Part shown: piece by piece, positions 15,203 to 24,462 of the stretch
How the letters are laid out: the number at the start of each line of letters is the position of its first letter
Numbering within the stretch: position 1 is the first letter of the stretch
Assembly: GCF_030733265.1 (NCBI RefSeq)
Contig: NZ_JASHJI010000023.1
Location: forward strand, 39,049 to 103,048
Direction of reading: 5' to 3'
DNA from: Roseibium sp. MMSF_3412
GTDB lineage: Bacteria > Pseudomonadota > Alphaproteobacteria > Rhizobiales > Stappiaceae
DNA length: 64,000 nt
Notes under the pieces: generated by a model
What the model was told of the DNA's origin: nothing
Seen by the model: only the letters and a program-made list of their open reading frames with translations
Database searches by the model: none
Made by a program: the position numbers and the translations under genes

Positions 15203-16012
15203 GTGACCGACACTACGTTTCTTGCCGACAAAATGCGTTCCGGAAAGCCGGTCGTGACCAGCTGGTGTTTCCTGCGCTCTGCCATGATCCCGGAAATCCT
15301 GGCGCGGGCCGGATATGATGCCGTGACGATCGACATGCAGCACGGGATGTATGACTTCGACGCCACCGTGGATGCCTTCACGCATATCGCGCTGGGCGGT
15401 GCCCATCGAATCGCGCGCATTCCGGTCGGTGACAATGCGCTCGCCGGAAGGCTGATCGACATGGGTGCGGAATGCATCATCGCCCCAATGATCAATTCCA
15501 GGGCGGATGCGGAAGCGTTTGCGCGGTCACTGAAATACCCGCCGCTCGGCGACCGCAGCTGGTCACCCCGGCGCGCAGTCATGCTGACGGGTCAGTCAAA
15601 CGAAGAGTATCTGAAGGCGTCCAATGCCCAGACAATCGGGCTTGCCATGGTCGAGACACAGGATGCCATCGACGCGTTGGACGACATTCTGTCTGTGCCG
15701 GAACTGGACGGCATTTTCGTCGGTCCCAGCGATCTTTCCCTTTCGCTATCAAACGGTGCTGCTCTTGATCCGAATGGAGCGGCGACGGCCGAGGCGTGTG
15801 CCCGGATCGCCGAAAAGGCGCGCGCGGCAGGCAAGCTCGCCGGGATTTTCTGCCTCAGCGGCGAAAAGGTCGAAGAGGCCGTCTCAATGGGATATCAGTT
15901 GATCTCCCACGGCATTGATACGCTGTTTGTCGACGGCGCGGCCCGCAACGCTCTTGGCGAAGTGAGCTGGCTGAAAGACCGGGTTGAGGGGAAAACCGGG
16001 GCCGGATACTGA
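15203..16012 (+). CDS. HpcH/HpaI aldolase family protein
   Basis: A 269-residue class II pyruvate-type aldolase (4-hydroxy-2-oxoheptanedioate aldolase family), cleaving or forming hydroxy-oxo acids with a divalent metal. The start is GTG 15203 after GGGAGTTGAG. Landmarks are AGYDAVTIDMQHGMYDF (catalytic/acidic), AECIIAPMINSRADAEAFARSLKYPPLGDRSW (the metal-site region), VETQDAIDALDDIL and DGIFVGPSDLSLSLS. The exact substrate is unknown. It stands alone in its direction. Confidence 0.9.
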   Translation: MTDTTFLADKMRSGKPVVTSWCFLRSAMIPEILARAGYDAVTIDMQHGMYDFDATVDAFTHIALGGAHRIARIPVGDNALAGRLIDMGAECIIAPMINSRADAEAFARSLKYPPLGDRSWSPRRAVMLTGQSNEEYLKASNAQTIGLAMVETQDAIDALDDILSVPELDGIFVGPSDLSLSLSNGAALDPNGAATAEACARIAEKARAAGKLAGIFCLSGEKVEEAVSMGYQLISHGIDTLFVDGAARNALGEVSWLKDRVEGKTGAGY

Positions 16013-16051
16013 TCCGGGCTGCGTTCGATCGGTCTGCAGGACCGGCCCGGC

Positions 16052-16606
16052 CTAACCGAGCCGTTTCATGAAGTGGGCAAAGGACATCATGCCTTCCGGC
16101 CAGGGGCCGTGGCCGCTTTCCACGTTGATGTGCCCGGCTTCGCCGGCGTCCTGAAACGTCGCACCCCAGGCATTCGCCAGCTCTTCGGCGCGGTCATAGC
16201 CGCAATAGGGGTCGTTTCGGCTTGCAACGAGATGCGACGGAAAGGGCAGGGGATCGCGGGGGATCGGCCTGAAGTCGCCACCGTCAAACTCCTCGACCAG
16301 ACCGTCCCGGTCCCAGTCCGAAGGCGCGACAAGGTAAGCGCCCCTGACCTTGTCCTTGAGGACATGGGCACCGTGCGCCACCAGAATGCAGCCGAGTGAA
16401 TGGGCCACCAGAACAACCGGACGATCGCACCCGTCAACCTCGCGGACCAGCGTGTCGAGCCAGTCCTTTTTTGTCGGGGCGTGGAGTTCGGCCTGTTTGA
16501 CGACACGCGCCGTCGCCATCTTGTCACGCCAGCGCAGCAGCCAGTGCCCCGGCAGGGTCTTGCCGTATCCCGGTATAAGCAGGATGTCCGTCTCTGATAT
16601 TTTCAT
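16052..16606 (-). CDS. RBBP9/YdeN-family alpha/beta hydrolase
   Basis: A 184-residue small serine hydrolase. The N-terminus ILLIPGYGKTLPGHWLLRW, the nucleophile elbow LVAHSLGCILVAH (Ser about residue 70), an acidic residue at NDPYCGYDRAEELA and the C-terminal AGHINVESGHGPWPEG (His) give the triad and mark the RBBP9/YdeN family. Substrate unknown. It is 25 bp downstream of the metallophosphoesterase gene on the same strand, so probably cotranscribed. Confidence 0.9.
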   Translation of the reverse strand: MKISETDILLIPGYGKTLPGHWLLRWRDKMATARVVKQAELHAPTKKDWLDTLVREVDGCDRPVVLVAHSLGCILVAHGAHVLKDKVRGAYLVAPSDWDRDGLVEEFDGGDFRPIPRDPLPFPSHLVASRNDPYCGYDRAEELANAWGATFQDAGEAGHINVESGHGPWPEGMMSFAHFMKRLG

Positions 16607-16631
16607 TGCCGAATCCCGGTGTTCGTTCCCG

Positions 16632-17381
16632 TTAGGATAGAGGGCCGTAGAAGCCGTGTTTCAGTGCGCGTGCCCAGCCCGGCCGGCCGTTTTTGTCCGC
16701 TTCCGCGCTGGCGGCGTCCCAGTCATAGCTGAGGATTCGTTCCTGAAAATTCCAGTCCTCGCCCGCCTTTGTCATCACTGCGTAGCGCGCGTGGGGACTG
16801 CCGACCTCCATTTTGTGCCTGTGCGGATGATCGTCTTCATAAGTGGGCAGGCCGACGCTGCCGGGGTTCAGGATCGTCTGGCCTGTCGCGCTCAGATGAA
16901 TCACCCGGGGAATATGGGTATGGCCGCAACAGATGACGGGTGCACGTTCGGTGCCGATATCCGCAAGCAGCGTCTCTTCGTCCGGCAAATGACCCTTCGG
17001 GCCTTCGACCTTTTCAGTGAGGTACCTGTTGTCGTCATCCGGTGTGCCGTGGCAAAGGAAGATGTCGCCGCTTAGGCGGATCGTCGCCCGGGTCGTCCTG
17101 AGCCAGTCAAGGTTCTCGCTGCTCAGGCGCTCGGCTGCAAAGGCGTCGGTCGGCCCCATTTTCTCAAAGGGATCCTCGAGAAGAAACCTGTCGTGATTGC
17201 CGCGCACCGTCGGCCAGTCCGTCTCACGCAGAATGGTAGCCGTCTCCTCGGGCCAGAGCGGCCCGGAAACGCAGTCGCCGAGATTGACGATCATGTCCGG
17301 ACTCTCGTGTTTGAGATCTTCAAGCACGGCTTCCAGGGCAAGCAGATTGCCGTGAATGTCGGAAATGACTGCAATTTTCAT
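16632..17381 (-). CDS. Metallophosphoesterase (YfcE/DUF-type calcineurin fold)
   Basis: A 249-residue dimetal phosphoesterase. The motifs are in order: DxH in VISDIHGNLLALEAVL (residues 6-9), GD in IVNLGDCVSGPLWPEE, GNH in WPTVRGNHDRFLL, and the C-terminal H-x-H region VICCGHTHIPRVIHL with GSVGLP following. The start at 17381 is preferred over one five codons upstream because GGAG lies about 7 nt before it. Likely a phosphodiesterase or protein phosphatase with unknown substrate. Confidence 0.9.
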   Translation of the reverse strand: MKIAVISDIHGNLLALEAVLEDLKHESPDMIVNLGDCVSGPLWPEETATILRETDWPTVRGNHDRFLLEDPFEKMGPTDAFAAERLSSENLDWLRTTRATIRLSGDIFLCHGTPDDDNRYLTEKVEGPKGHLPDEETLLADIGTERAPVICCGHTHIPRVIHLSATGQTILNPGSVGLPTYEDDHPHRHKMEVGSPHARYAVMTKAGEDWNFQERILSYDWDAASAEADKNGRPGWARALKHGFYGPLS

Positions 17382-17431
17382 GAACAGCTCCGGCAAAGGG
17401 ACATCAACAATCAGGTCATTTTCACGATGCC

Positions 17432-17497
17432 GCCCCGATCTTGAACCGGGGCTTCATTTGTTGAGATTGGTATAAGGTCCCGGATCAAGTCCGGGAC
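17432..17497. repeat. Two related small palindromes (CCCGG-TCAAG type)
   Basis: GTCCCGGA-TCAAG-TCCGGGAC (17477-17497) is a perfect 8-bp palindrome, and 17432-17452 (GCCCCG ... CGGGGC with TTGA in the loop) is a diverged copy in the opposite orientation. They resemble the short scattered CCCGGATCAAGTCCGGG-type intergenic palindromes of many alphaproteobacterial genomes. They lie between purB and the metallophosphoesterase gene and lack a T tract. Confidence 0.55.
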
Positions 17498-17524
17498 GGC
17501 AACGCAGCCGGCCAAAAAAGCGCG

Positions 17525-18853
17525 TCAGCTTTCCCCGAACACGCGTTTGAAGATCGCGTCGACATTCTTGGTGTGATAGCCGAGGTCGAACCGGTCGCGG
17601 ATTTCGTCTTCGGAGAGATAGTTCCGCACATCGGCATCATTCAGGAGTTCGGTCAGGAAGTCGACCGAGGCCGCGCCCGCGACCTGGTAGCTGTCCCATA
17701 CCTTCATCGCGTTGCGCTGGACGAGCCGGTAGGCGTCCTCGCGAGAGGACCCGGCCTGCGTCAGCGCAAGCAGGATGCGCTGCGAATGCACCAGCCCGCC
17801 GAGACGGTCCATGTTGCCCATCATGCGTTCCGGATAGACCATCAGCTTGTCGATAACGCCGGTCAGCCGGGCGAGGGCGAAATCGAGCGTGACGGTCGCG
17901 TCCGGTCCGATCATGCGTTCCACGGACGAATGCGAGATATCGCGCTCGTGCCAGAGTGCAACGTTCTCCATCGCCGGAATCGCATAGCCGCGGACGAGGC
18001 GGGCAAGGCCGGTCAGGTTCTCCGTCAGCACAGGGTTGCGCTTGTGCGGCATCGCCGAGGAGCCCTTTTGCCCCTTGGAGAAAAATTCCTCCGCTTCGAG
18101 CACTTCCGTGCGCTGCAGGTGTCTGACCTCGGTGGCGACGCGCTCGACCGAAGAGGCGATGACGCCGAGCGTGGCGAAATACATGGCGTGGCGGTCGCGC
18201 GGGATGACCTGGGTCGAGACCGGCTCGGCGGTCAGGCCCATTGCCCTGGCAACGTGCTCTTCAACACGCGGGTCGATGTTGGCGAACGTGCCGACAGCAC
18301 CTGAGATGGCGCATGTCGCCACTTCCTCGCGGGCCGCCAGGAGACGGGTCTTGCAGCGGTCGAACTCCGCATAGGCCTCGGCCATTTTCAGACCGAATGT
18401 GACGGGTTCGGCGTGGATACCGTGGGACCTGCCGATGCAGACCGTATCCTTGTGCTCCATCGCCCGGCGCTTGAGCGCGTCGAGGAGGGCATCGAGGTCG
18501 GCGAGCAGCAGATCGGTCGCCTTGACCAGCTGTACGTTGAAACAGGTGTCGAGCACATCGGAAGACGTCATGCCCTGGTGAACGAAACGGGCATCGGGGC
18601 CGACGATTTCCGCCAGATGCGTCAGGAAGGCGATGACGTCGTGCTTCGTCTCTCGCTCGATCTCGTCAATGCGGTCGATGTCGAATGTCGCGTTGCCGCC
18701 CTTTTCCCAGATCGTCGCGGCGGCTTCCTTCGGGATGACGCCGAGCTCCGCAAGCGCATCGCAGGCATGGGCTTCAATCTCGAACCAGATGCGAAACTTC
18801 GATTCCGGAGACCAGATGGACACCATGTCGGGACGGGAATAGCGCGGGATCAT
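17525..18853 (-). CDS. purB: Adenylosuccinate lyase PurB
   Basis: A 442-residue fumarase/aspartase-superfamily lyase that acts twice in purine synthesis, on SAICAR and on adenylosuccinate. Signature segments are TKHDVIAFLTHLAE, FVHQGMTSSDVLDTCFNVQL, GRSHGIHAEPVTFGLKMA (His), and the flexible loop GSSAMPHKRNPVLTENLTGLAR, which carries the catalytic Ser. The ATG at 18853 gives the usual N-terminus MIPRYSRPDMVSIWSPE; the frame is open 52 codons further upstream but that part lies over the divergent spacer and is not PurB-like. Divergent to a Nudix gene. Confidence 0.97.
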   Translation of the reverse strand: MIPRYSRPDMVSIWSPESKFRIWFEIEAHACDALAELGVIPKEAAATIWEKGGNATFDIDRIDEIERETKHDVIAFLTHLAEIVGPDARFVHQGMTSSDVLDTCFNVQLVKATDLLLADLDALLDALKRRAMEHKDTVCIGRSHGIHAEPVTFGLKMAEAYAEFDRCKTRLLAAREEVATCAISGAVGTFANIDPRVEEHVARAMGLTAEPVSTQVIPRDRHAMYFATLGVIASSVERVATEVRHLQRTEVLEAEEFFSKGQKGSSAMPHKRNPVLTENLTGLARLVRGYAIPAMENVALWHERDISHSSVERMIGPDATVTLDFALARLTGVIDKLMVYPERMMGNMDRLGGLVHSQRILLALTQAGSSREDAYRLVQRNAMKVWDSYQVAGAASVDFLTELLNDADVRNYLSEDEIRDRFDLGYHTKNVDAIFKRVFGES

Positions 18854-19020
18854 CGCGGGCAGAACCTCTTTATGCGGGGGAAACCTGGCTGCGGCATAGC
18901 AGAGGGCGGCGCGCCCTTCAATCCAATGATGCGGATTTTGCTTGCGAGCCGCATCTGGCCGGTGAATTTTATGCACGACGCAAGGCGAAACCACTCGCGC
19001 GAAGAACAACGGAGACCCCC

Positions 19021-19503
19021 ATGCCGATCTGGCGTCCCGCGAACACGATCACGGTCAAGGCGCTCGCGCTGATCTGGCAGGACGACGCGCTGCTGTTGTC
19101 GGATGTTTTCGACGACGCAGGCCGGGCGACCGGAATGCGGCCGCTGGGTGGAACCGTTGAATTCGGCGAACCCTGGCGCGATGCGCTGCAAAGGGAGTTT
19201 CTGGAAGAACTTGGCGCCCACATAACACTGCTCGATTCCCACTTCGTGATCGAGAACCTCTACGAACATCACGGGGTTCCCGGGCACGAAATCGTATTTG
19301 TGTGCCATGCCCACTTCACCGATAACCGGTTCTACCGGCAGGACAGCCTGGTTTTTGAAGAGAGCGATGAAACCGACGGGCTCGCAAAGTGGGCGTCGCT
19401 TGCGGAACTGGATGCCAAGCGGCTTGAGCTTTACCCGACCGGACTCAGGGAGCGGATTTCGGGCTCCGATTCGCCAACCGGGCGCAAGTCGCGCCTCAGC
19501 TAA
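19021..19503 (+). CDS. Nudix hydrolase
   Basis: A 160-residue Nudix-fold pyrophosphohydrolase. The Nudix box is intact: GGTVEFGEPWRDALQREFLEELGA (about residues 42-65), with the REFLEELG core that binds Mg2+. Substrate cannot be told; many such proteins hydrolyse nucleoside diphosphate derivatives. GGAGA precedes the ATG at 19021. Divergent from purB and convergent with the MFS transporter gene. Confidence 0.93.
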   Translation: MPIWRPANTITVKALALIWQDDALLLSDVFDDAGRATGMRPLGGTVEFGEPWRDALQREFLEELGAHITLLDSHFVIENLYEHHGVPGHEIVFVCHAHFTDNRFYRQDSLVFEESDETDGLAKWASLAELDAKRLELYPTGLRERISGSDSPTGRKSRLS

Positions 19504-19525
19504 GTCGTGACGCCTCTGCCTGGGA

Positions 19526-20899
19526 TCAGGTGCGTTCTATGGTGCGCATCGCTACGGGCAACACCAGTAAGGTCGTCGCACCAATAACCGCGAAGAGCAC
19601 GGCATAACTCGGGATGCCAGCGTGAAGCGCGCTCATGGCCGCAAGCCCAAGGCTTCCGCCGAGCATTTGCAGGGTCAGGTTGATGCCGCTCGCCTGTCCA
19701 TGCTTTTCCTGGGGAACGGAATTCATCTGCACGCGGCGAACGGGAATGGCGATGCTTGGCATCGATGCGCCCCACAGGAGCAGCGGAAGAAACGTCAGGA
19801 GATAGTTCTCCCGGATTGATGCTATCGCAAGCAGCAGGATGGCCGCGGCGTGCACTGCGACGCCGAGCATGAGGACAGGGCGCGACCCCAGCTTGTCCGT
19901 CAGTTTACCAACAAGCACGGACGTTCCAAGTGTCGGCAAAATAGCCAGCGAGACGGCTGCCCCGGACAGGATCGGCGAGATGCCGACAGTGGTTTGCAGG
20001 AACTGGGCGACAAACACGAAAAGCGTTATTTTCTCGAACTGAAAAATTGCGAAGATGATCACGCCGCCTCTGAATTCGGGGATCTTCAGCAGGTTGAGAT
20101 CAAGGATCGGCGCCGGGTGCGTCAACTCCCAGTGCCGGAATACGGTCACGAGTGCGCATCCGAGCAGGAAGAGGCTGATTGTGAGCGGGGAGAACCAACC
20201 CCAGTCAGGTCCCTGCATGACACTGGTGACCAGGGCAAGCAGCGCCAGGATCAGAAAGGCGGGTCCGAATTTGTCCGTCTTCGCGGACGGCCTGCTCTGA
20301 CTGGTTTTTTTCGCGTCGTAATCCTGCGACCAGACCAGCCAGAGCAGCAGAACAATCGCGAAGACAAAGGGAATGCCGATCCAGAAGATCATCCGCCAGG
20401 AGACGGTTTCGGTCAGAAAGCCGCCGATCAGGGGACCGGACGCCATGAAGATGGCACCAACCGTCGTTTGATATCCGAAGGCGACGCCGCGTTCTTCCGG
20501 CTTGAACGCCGTCGTCAGGATCGCAATCGATGTGGGAAAAATGAGTGCCGCGGCGACACCCTGAAGCGCCCGGGCGGCGATGAGCATGGCGCCGCTGGTG
20601 GCGATCGCCGCCAAAAGAGAAGCGATCGCGAACAGGATCGCACCCGCGGTGAAGTAGCTGCGCCGGCTGAAGTGATCGCCCATGCGTCCGGCCAGCGCGA
20701 CGGCACAGGTAAAACTGAGCAGGTAGGCATTGACCACCCAATGCGTTGCGGAGAGCGACAAGCCGAGTTCCCTGGCCATAGAGGGCAGAGACACGGTGAC
20801 GATGGTCTCGTCGAGCACAATCAGGCCAAGCACGCCACTCATGGCCGCGAGCAACCACCATTTTCTGTTCTCCGCGAGTGACGAGTTTAAAGCCATCAC
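19526..20899 (-). CDS. MFS transporter, DHA2-type (14-helix) drug efflux-like
   Basis: A 457-residue major facilitator. The N-terminal half holds VLDETIVTVSLPSMARELGLS and the loop GRMGDHFSRR (motif A), followed by GVAAALIFPTSIAIL and AFGYQTTVGAIFMASGPLIGGFLTETVSWRMIFWIGIP (motif C), all typical of the EmrB/QacA drug/H+ antiporter branch. The substrate is unknown. The start abuts the stop of the upstream APC permease, so the two are likely cotranscribed. Confidence 0.9.
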   Translation of the reverse strand: MMALNSSLAENRKWWLLAAMSGVLGLIVLDETIVTVSLPSMARELGLSLSATHWVVNAYLLSFTCAVALAGRMGDHFSRRSYFTAGAILFAIASLLAAIATSGAMLIAARALQGVAAALIFPTSIAILTTAFKPEERGVAFGYQTTVGAIFMASGPLIGGFLTETVSWRMIFWIGIPFVFAIVLLLWLVWSQDYDAKKTSQSRPSAKTDKFGPAFLILALLALVTSVMQGPDWGWFSPLTISLFLLGCALVTVFRHWELTHPAPILDLNLLKIPEFRGGVIIFAIFQFEKITLFVFVAQFLQTTVGISPILSGAAVSLAILPTLGTSVLVGKLTDKLGSRPVLMLGVAVHAAAILLLAIASIRENYLLTFLPLLLWGASMPSIAIPVRRVQMNSVPQEKHGQASGINLTLQMLGGSLGLAAMSALHAGIPSYAVLFAVIGATTLLVLPVAMRTIERT

Positions 20900-22519
20900 C
20901 TAGAATCTGAGGTCCGGTTTTTCCGCCGGAGCATCTTCCGGCAGGTCGTATTCTTCAATTTCATCCAGGAACTCCTCAGCGAGGTAACGCTTGAATTTCG
21001 CCTTGTTGAGACTGAGACGAATGGCGAAAACGTAGACGACGGTAGCCAGGAGCCCGACGGCAAGCATGTCCGGACCGAGCGGTATCAGGTCCAATCCGCT
21101 GCCGAAGGACCCAAGATAGGAAAGCAGAAGAAGACCGGCGATATAGGGAGCCAGCCAGGACGCTTCGCGCCAGTCGAGACTGTCGAACCCGCCTTGGGCG
21201 TTGCGCACCAGCAGGAGCACAAACCCGACCACCAGACATATGCCGAGGTGGCTCAGCGTGTCCCAGCCGCTCCAGTAGATGATCAGGCTGGCGACGATGA
21301 AAGCGAGACAGCCGGTGACGGGTGCGGCAGGCAGTTGAAAAGCTCTTGGCGTGTCGGGCAGAAGGCGGCGGAACGCCATGACGGCAATCGGTCCGACGAC
21401 AAAGGAAAGCACGATCGATGACGTGTTGAGTGCAATCACTTCCTTGAAGGGCAGCAGAAAGAAGAAAATCGCGGAAACGACGAAATTCACGAGCAAGGCG
21501 AACAGGGGCACGCCGCGTTGCGAGAGGCTTTCCATGAACTTTGGAAACAGACCGTTCTGCGCCATTGCCAGACCCAGCCGCGCGTTGGAGCCGACCGAGA
21601 CGAGGCCTGAGGCAAAACTCGAAATCCGGGCGCTGGTGTCCAGGAGGCTGACGATCCAGAGAGCACCGACAGCAGTTGCCAGTGCTGCCATGGGGCCAAG
21701 TTCCCCGGAGAAGTGCAGCGCATTCCAGCCGTTTTCAAGATCCTTGCCGCTGAGTGCGCCAAGGAAGGCAATCTGCAGGGCTCCAAGGATGAACAGGCAG
21801 ATCACAAGGCTCAGGACGAGTGCGAGCGGGACGTTGATTTTCGGATTGCGGGCTTCACCGGCCATCTCGATGACATGCCTGAAGCCCAGGAGCGCGAAGA
21901 TCACGCCGCCGCTCGAAATCGCCGAAAGGATGCCTTTCAGGCCTTCCGGGGCAAATCCACCGTAGTTGCTGAAATTCTCGAAGCGGAATTCCGAAGCGAT
22001 AATGACGGCTGCCAGGAGCGACGGAACGACAATCTTGATCCAGGTAAGGGCCGTGTTGATGCGGGCAAAGAATTTGACGCCGAATGCATTCAGCACCGTG
22101 AAGACCATCAGGAGCACGCAGGCGACACCGAGACCGCCCGGTGTCAGCTGTCCATCGGGCGCGTAGAGCCAGGGCGCATTGGTGGCGGAATAGCGCAGCA
22201 CTGCCTCGACTTCGATCGTCGCGGCGGTGTTGTATCCGACCCAGGCCGTCCAGCCCATCGCCATGGACACGACGGACCCGTGCGAAAAATGCGGAACGCG
22301 GCCGATGCCGCCGGGGACGGGTAGAATTGCGGAGATCTCGGCAAAGGTTGCAGCCAGCAACAGCATGGCGATGCCACCGATCAGCCAGGCAAGGATCGCC
22401 GAAGGGCCTGCGGCCTGCGCGGCAAGAAGCGGTGCGAACAGCCAGCCGGATCCGAGGATGCCGCTTATCGCGACGAAGGTCAGACCCAGAAGCCCGATGC
22501 TGCGATGCATGTGCGCCAA
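20900..22519 (-). CDS. APC-family amino acid permease
   Basis: A 539-residue permease of the amino acid-polyamine-organocation superfamily with about 12-13 membrane helices. The first unwound helix segment is FVAISGILGSGWLFAPLLAAQAAGPSAI (GSGW is the substrate-contacting motif), followed by EISAILPVPGGIGRVPHFSHGS and the helix-6 region GGVIFALLGFRHVIEMAGEARNPKINVP. The C-terminal tail is acidic (YDLPEDAPAEKP). It abuts the MFS gene downstream. Substrate unknown, presumably an amino acid. Confidence 0.92.
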   Translation of the reverse strand: MAHMHRSIGLLGLTFVAISGILGSGWLFAPLLAAQAAGPSAILAWLIGGIAMLLLAATFAEISAILPVPGGIGRVPHFSHGSVVSMAMGWTAWVGYNTAATIEVEAVLRYSATNAPWLYAPDGQLTPGGLGVACVLLMVFTVLNAFGVKFFARINTALTWIKIVVPSLLAAVIIASEFRFENFSNYGGFAPEGLKGILSAISSGGVIFALLGFRHVIEMAGEARNPKINVPLALVLSLVICLFILGALQIAFLGALSGKDLENGWNALHFSGELGPMAALATAVGALWIVSLLDTSARISSFASGLVSVGSNARLGLAMAQNGLFPKFMESLSQRGVPLFALLVNFVVSAIFFFLLPFKEVIALNTSSIVLSFVVGPIAVMAFRRLLPDTPRAFQLPAAPVTGCLAFIVASLIIYWSGWDTLSHLGICLVVGFVLLLVRNAQGGFDSLDWREASWLAPYIAGLLLLSYLGSFGSGLDLIPLGPDMLAVGLLATVVYVFAIRLSLNKAKFKRYLAEEFLDEIEEYDLPEDAPAEKPDLRF

Positions 22520-22663
22520 GATGTTCCCCCACAGACTTCGGCTTGTGAGGGAAGCTTAGCCGAGGGAAGGTCGCAACGGGAAGCCGGGATTTGGATTGTT
22601 AAGATATGTCGGGCGGGAACTGGCGGCCCGAGCTGCGGGCTCTGCGTCAAGCGCCGCGTTTGT

Positions 22664-23497
22664 TCAGGTCGCCAGAACCAACGCCGCTTTCCCGTTTCCG
22701 GACAGATCGAACTGCGTACGCCGAACCCTTGTTGAAAAAACGTTGCTGATATCGCGTTTGAAAACCTCGAAACTGGTATAGCCGAGCGCTTTGAGATGGG
22801 AGAGCAGATCGGTTCCGCTGCTGTCGCTCAGAACCTCGCACAAAAGCGCTGGCCTGTTTTCGGACAGTGTCTTTTCCCCACCCCGGATAACGCTGGTCTC
22901 GTGCCCTTCCACGTCGATCTTGATCAGCCGTATCTTGCCGGGCTCGAGCCCGTTCGACGCGACAAATTCATCAAGCGTGGTGCAGGCTACATCAGCGCGG
23001 TTCACAGGTATCTCGTGATGGGTCTCGTCGAGCGTTGCCCAGCCCAGATTTCCGTTTTGGGGCACGAAGATCGGAACCACGCCCTGCGTGTCCGACAGCG
23101 CCTTGTTGATTGCCGTTGTGTTGCCGCCACCGGCCAGAGCGAGGTTGGCCTGAAGCACTTCAAAGGTGACCGGATTGGGCTCGAAAGCGAAAACCTCTGC
23201 GAAATAGTCACGCAGCAGGATCGAATAAACGCCTATATTGCCGCCAACATCGAGAAAGATCGCGTCGTCTTCGATGGTTGTCTCATCGAGGTAGTCCTGG
23301 ACACCATCCAGTTGTGTCTGTTCAAAACTGCCGGTGCTGAACAGGCGCATGCCGATGACATCGTTCATGGGAACGCAGATATGCGTGAAGCCCTTCTTGC
23401 GGCTTGCCCTGTTGCGCATGGCCTCCGCAATGGCAAAGAGCCCCCGGTCAATCAGAAGGCTTGATAAACTTCTAGTACGTAACACTTCGCCCCACAC
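22664..23497 (-). CDS. FkbM-family methyltransferase
   Basis: A 277-residue protein with the FkbM methyltransferase core: IEDDAIFLDVGGNIGVYSILLRDYFAEVFAFEPNPVTFEVLQANLALAG (AdoMet site and EPNP motif, about residues 75-125) and IRLIKIDVEGHETSVIRGGEKTL with RPALLCEV (about 190-225). Family members O-methylate sugars, polyketides or lipids; the acceptor is unknown. No neighbours point to a pathway. Confidence 0.9.
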   Translation of the reverse strand: MWGEVLRTRSLSSLLIDRGLFAIAEAMRNRASRKKGFTHICVPMNDVIGMRLFSTGSFEQTQLDGVQDYLDETTIEDDAIFLDVGGNIGVYSILLRDYFAEVFAFEPNPVTFEVLQANLALAGGGNTTAINKALSDTQGVVPIFVPQNGNLGWATLDETHHEIPVNRADVACTTLDEFVASNGLEPGKIRLIKIDVEGHETSVIRGGEKTLSENRPALLCEVLSDSSGTDLLSHLKALGYTSFEVFKRDISNVFSTRVRRTQFDLSGNGKAALVLAT

Positions 23498-23639
23498 CCT
23501 GTTCTACTTGAAATTCCCTTAGGGAATAGAAGCTGTCGCAGCGGTGTTTCCAAACAATTAAGGCGCGTTGATTGACCGTCGAAGCGGTTATTCAAGGTGA
23601 AGAAAGATCTAAGCGTTGTATTTCCGTCGTCTTACAGCC

Positions 23640-24308
23640 TCAGGCTGAGGCGGCGGTGCGGATCGCGGCAATATTTTGCGTGTAGGCGTCGATCGTGCCG
23701 CCTTTGAAAACGGCGGATCCGGCAACAAGCACATTCGCGCCGGCACCTGCGACAAGAGGAGCCGTTTCCGGGGTCACGCCGCCATCGATTTCCAGATCGA
23801 TCGGGCGGTCGCCGATCATGGATTTGATGCGGCGGGTCTTTTCCACCTGGGACTGAATGAATTTCTGTCCGCCAAAGCCTGGGTTCACGGTCATGACCAG
23901 GATCAGGTCGAGGCGGTCCAGGACGTATTCCAGAACGCTTTCGGGTGTCGACGGGTTGAGAGACACGCCCGCCTTCTTGCCGAGATCGCGAATGGCCTGC
24001 AGCGTGCGGTCCAGATGCTTTGTCGCCTCGGCGTGCACCGTGATGATGTCTGACCCGGCCTTGGCGAAGGCCTCAAGGTAGGGATCGACCGGCTCAATCA
24101 TCAAGTGCGTGTCGAATATCTTGTCCGAATGCGGGCGGAGTTTTGCAATAACGTCGGGGCCAAAGGTGATGTTGGGCACGAAATGCCCGTCCATGACATC
24201 CAGATGGATCCAGTCCGCGCCCGCCGTCACGACGTCGCGGACTTCCTGTCCCAGCTTGGAAAAGTCGGAGGCAAGGATCGATGGTGCGATTTTGATGTCA
24301 CGTGGCAT
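23640..24308 (-). CDS. rpe: Ribulose-phosphate 3-epimerase
   Basis: A 222-residue TIM-barrel epimerase interconverting ribulose 5-phosphate and xylulose 5-phosphate. It has the family sequence MPRDIKIAPSILASDFSKLGQEV, DWIHLDVMDGHFVPNITFGPDVI (metal His/Asp), HLMIEPVDPYL, the NPGFGGQKF phosphate loop and DGGVTPETAPL. The ATG at 24308 follows GGGAG; the open frame 25 codons upstream is not conserved. It is followed upstream on the same strand by a DUF2259 gene. Confidence 0.96.
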   Translation of the reverse strand: MPRDIKIAPSILASDFSKLGQEVRDVVTAGADWIHLDVMDGHFVPNITFGPDVIAKLRPHSDKIFDTHLMIEPVDPYLEAFAKAGSDIITVHAEATKHLDRTLQAIRDLGKKAGVSLNPSTPESVLEYVLDRLDLILVMTVNPGFGGQKFIQSQVEKTRRIKSMIGDRPIDLEIDGGVTPETAPLVAGAGANVLVAGSAVFKGGTIDAYTQNIAAIRTAASA

Positions 24309-24462
24309 TGCAAGGCTCCCGCAGTGTCCGAGGGTCCGGATCGCAAGAGGCCGGGCCGACTGATCTGAGTGGGCGGCTATCACGGCGGGTTGTCTGTTTC
24401 AAATTCTTTTTACATGACAGGCGACAATTGCCCGTTTCACGTGTGTAGAAGCGCTGCGGTCT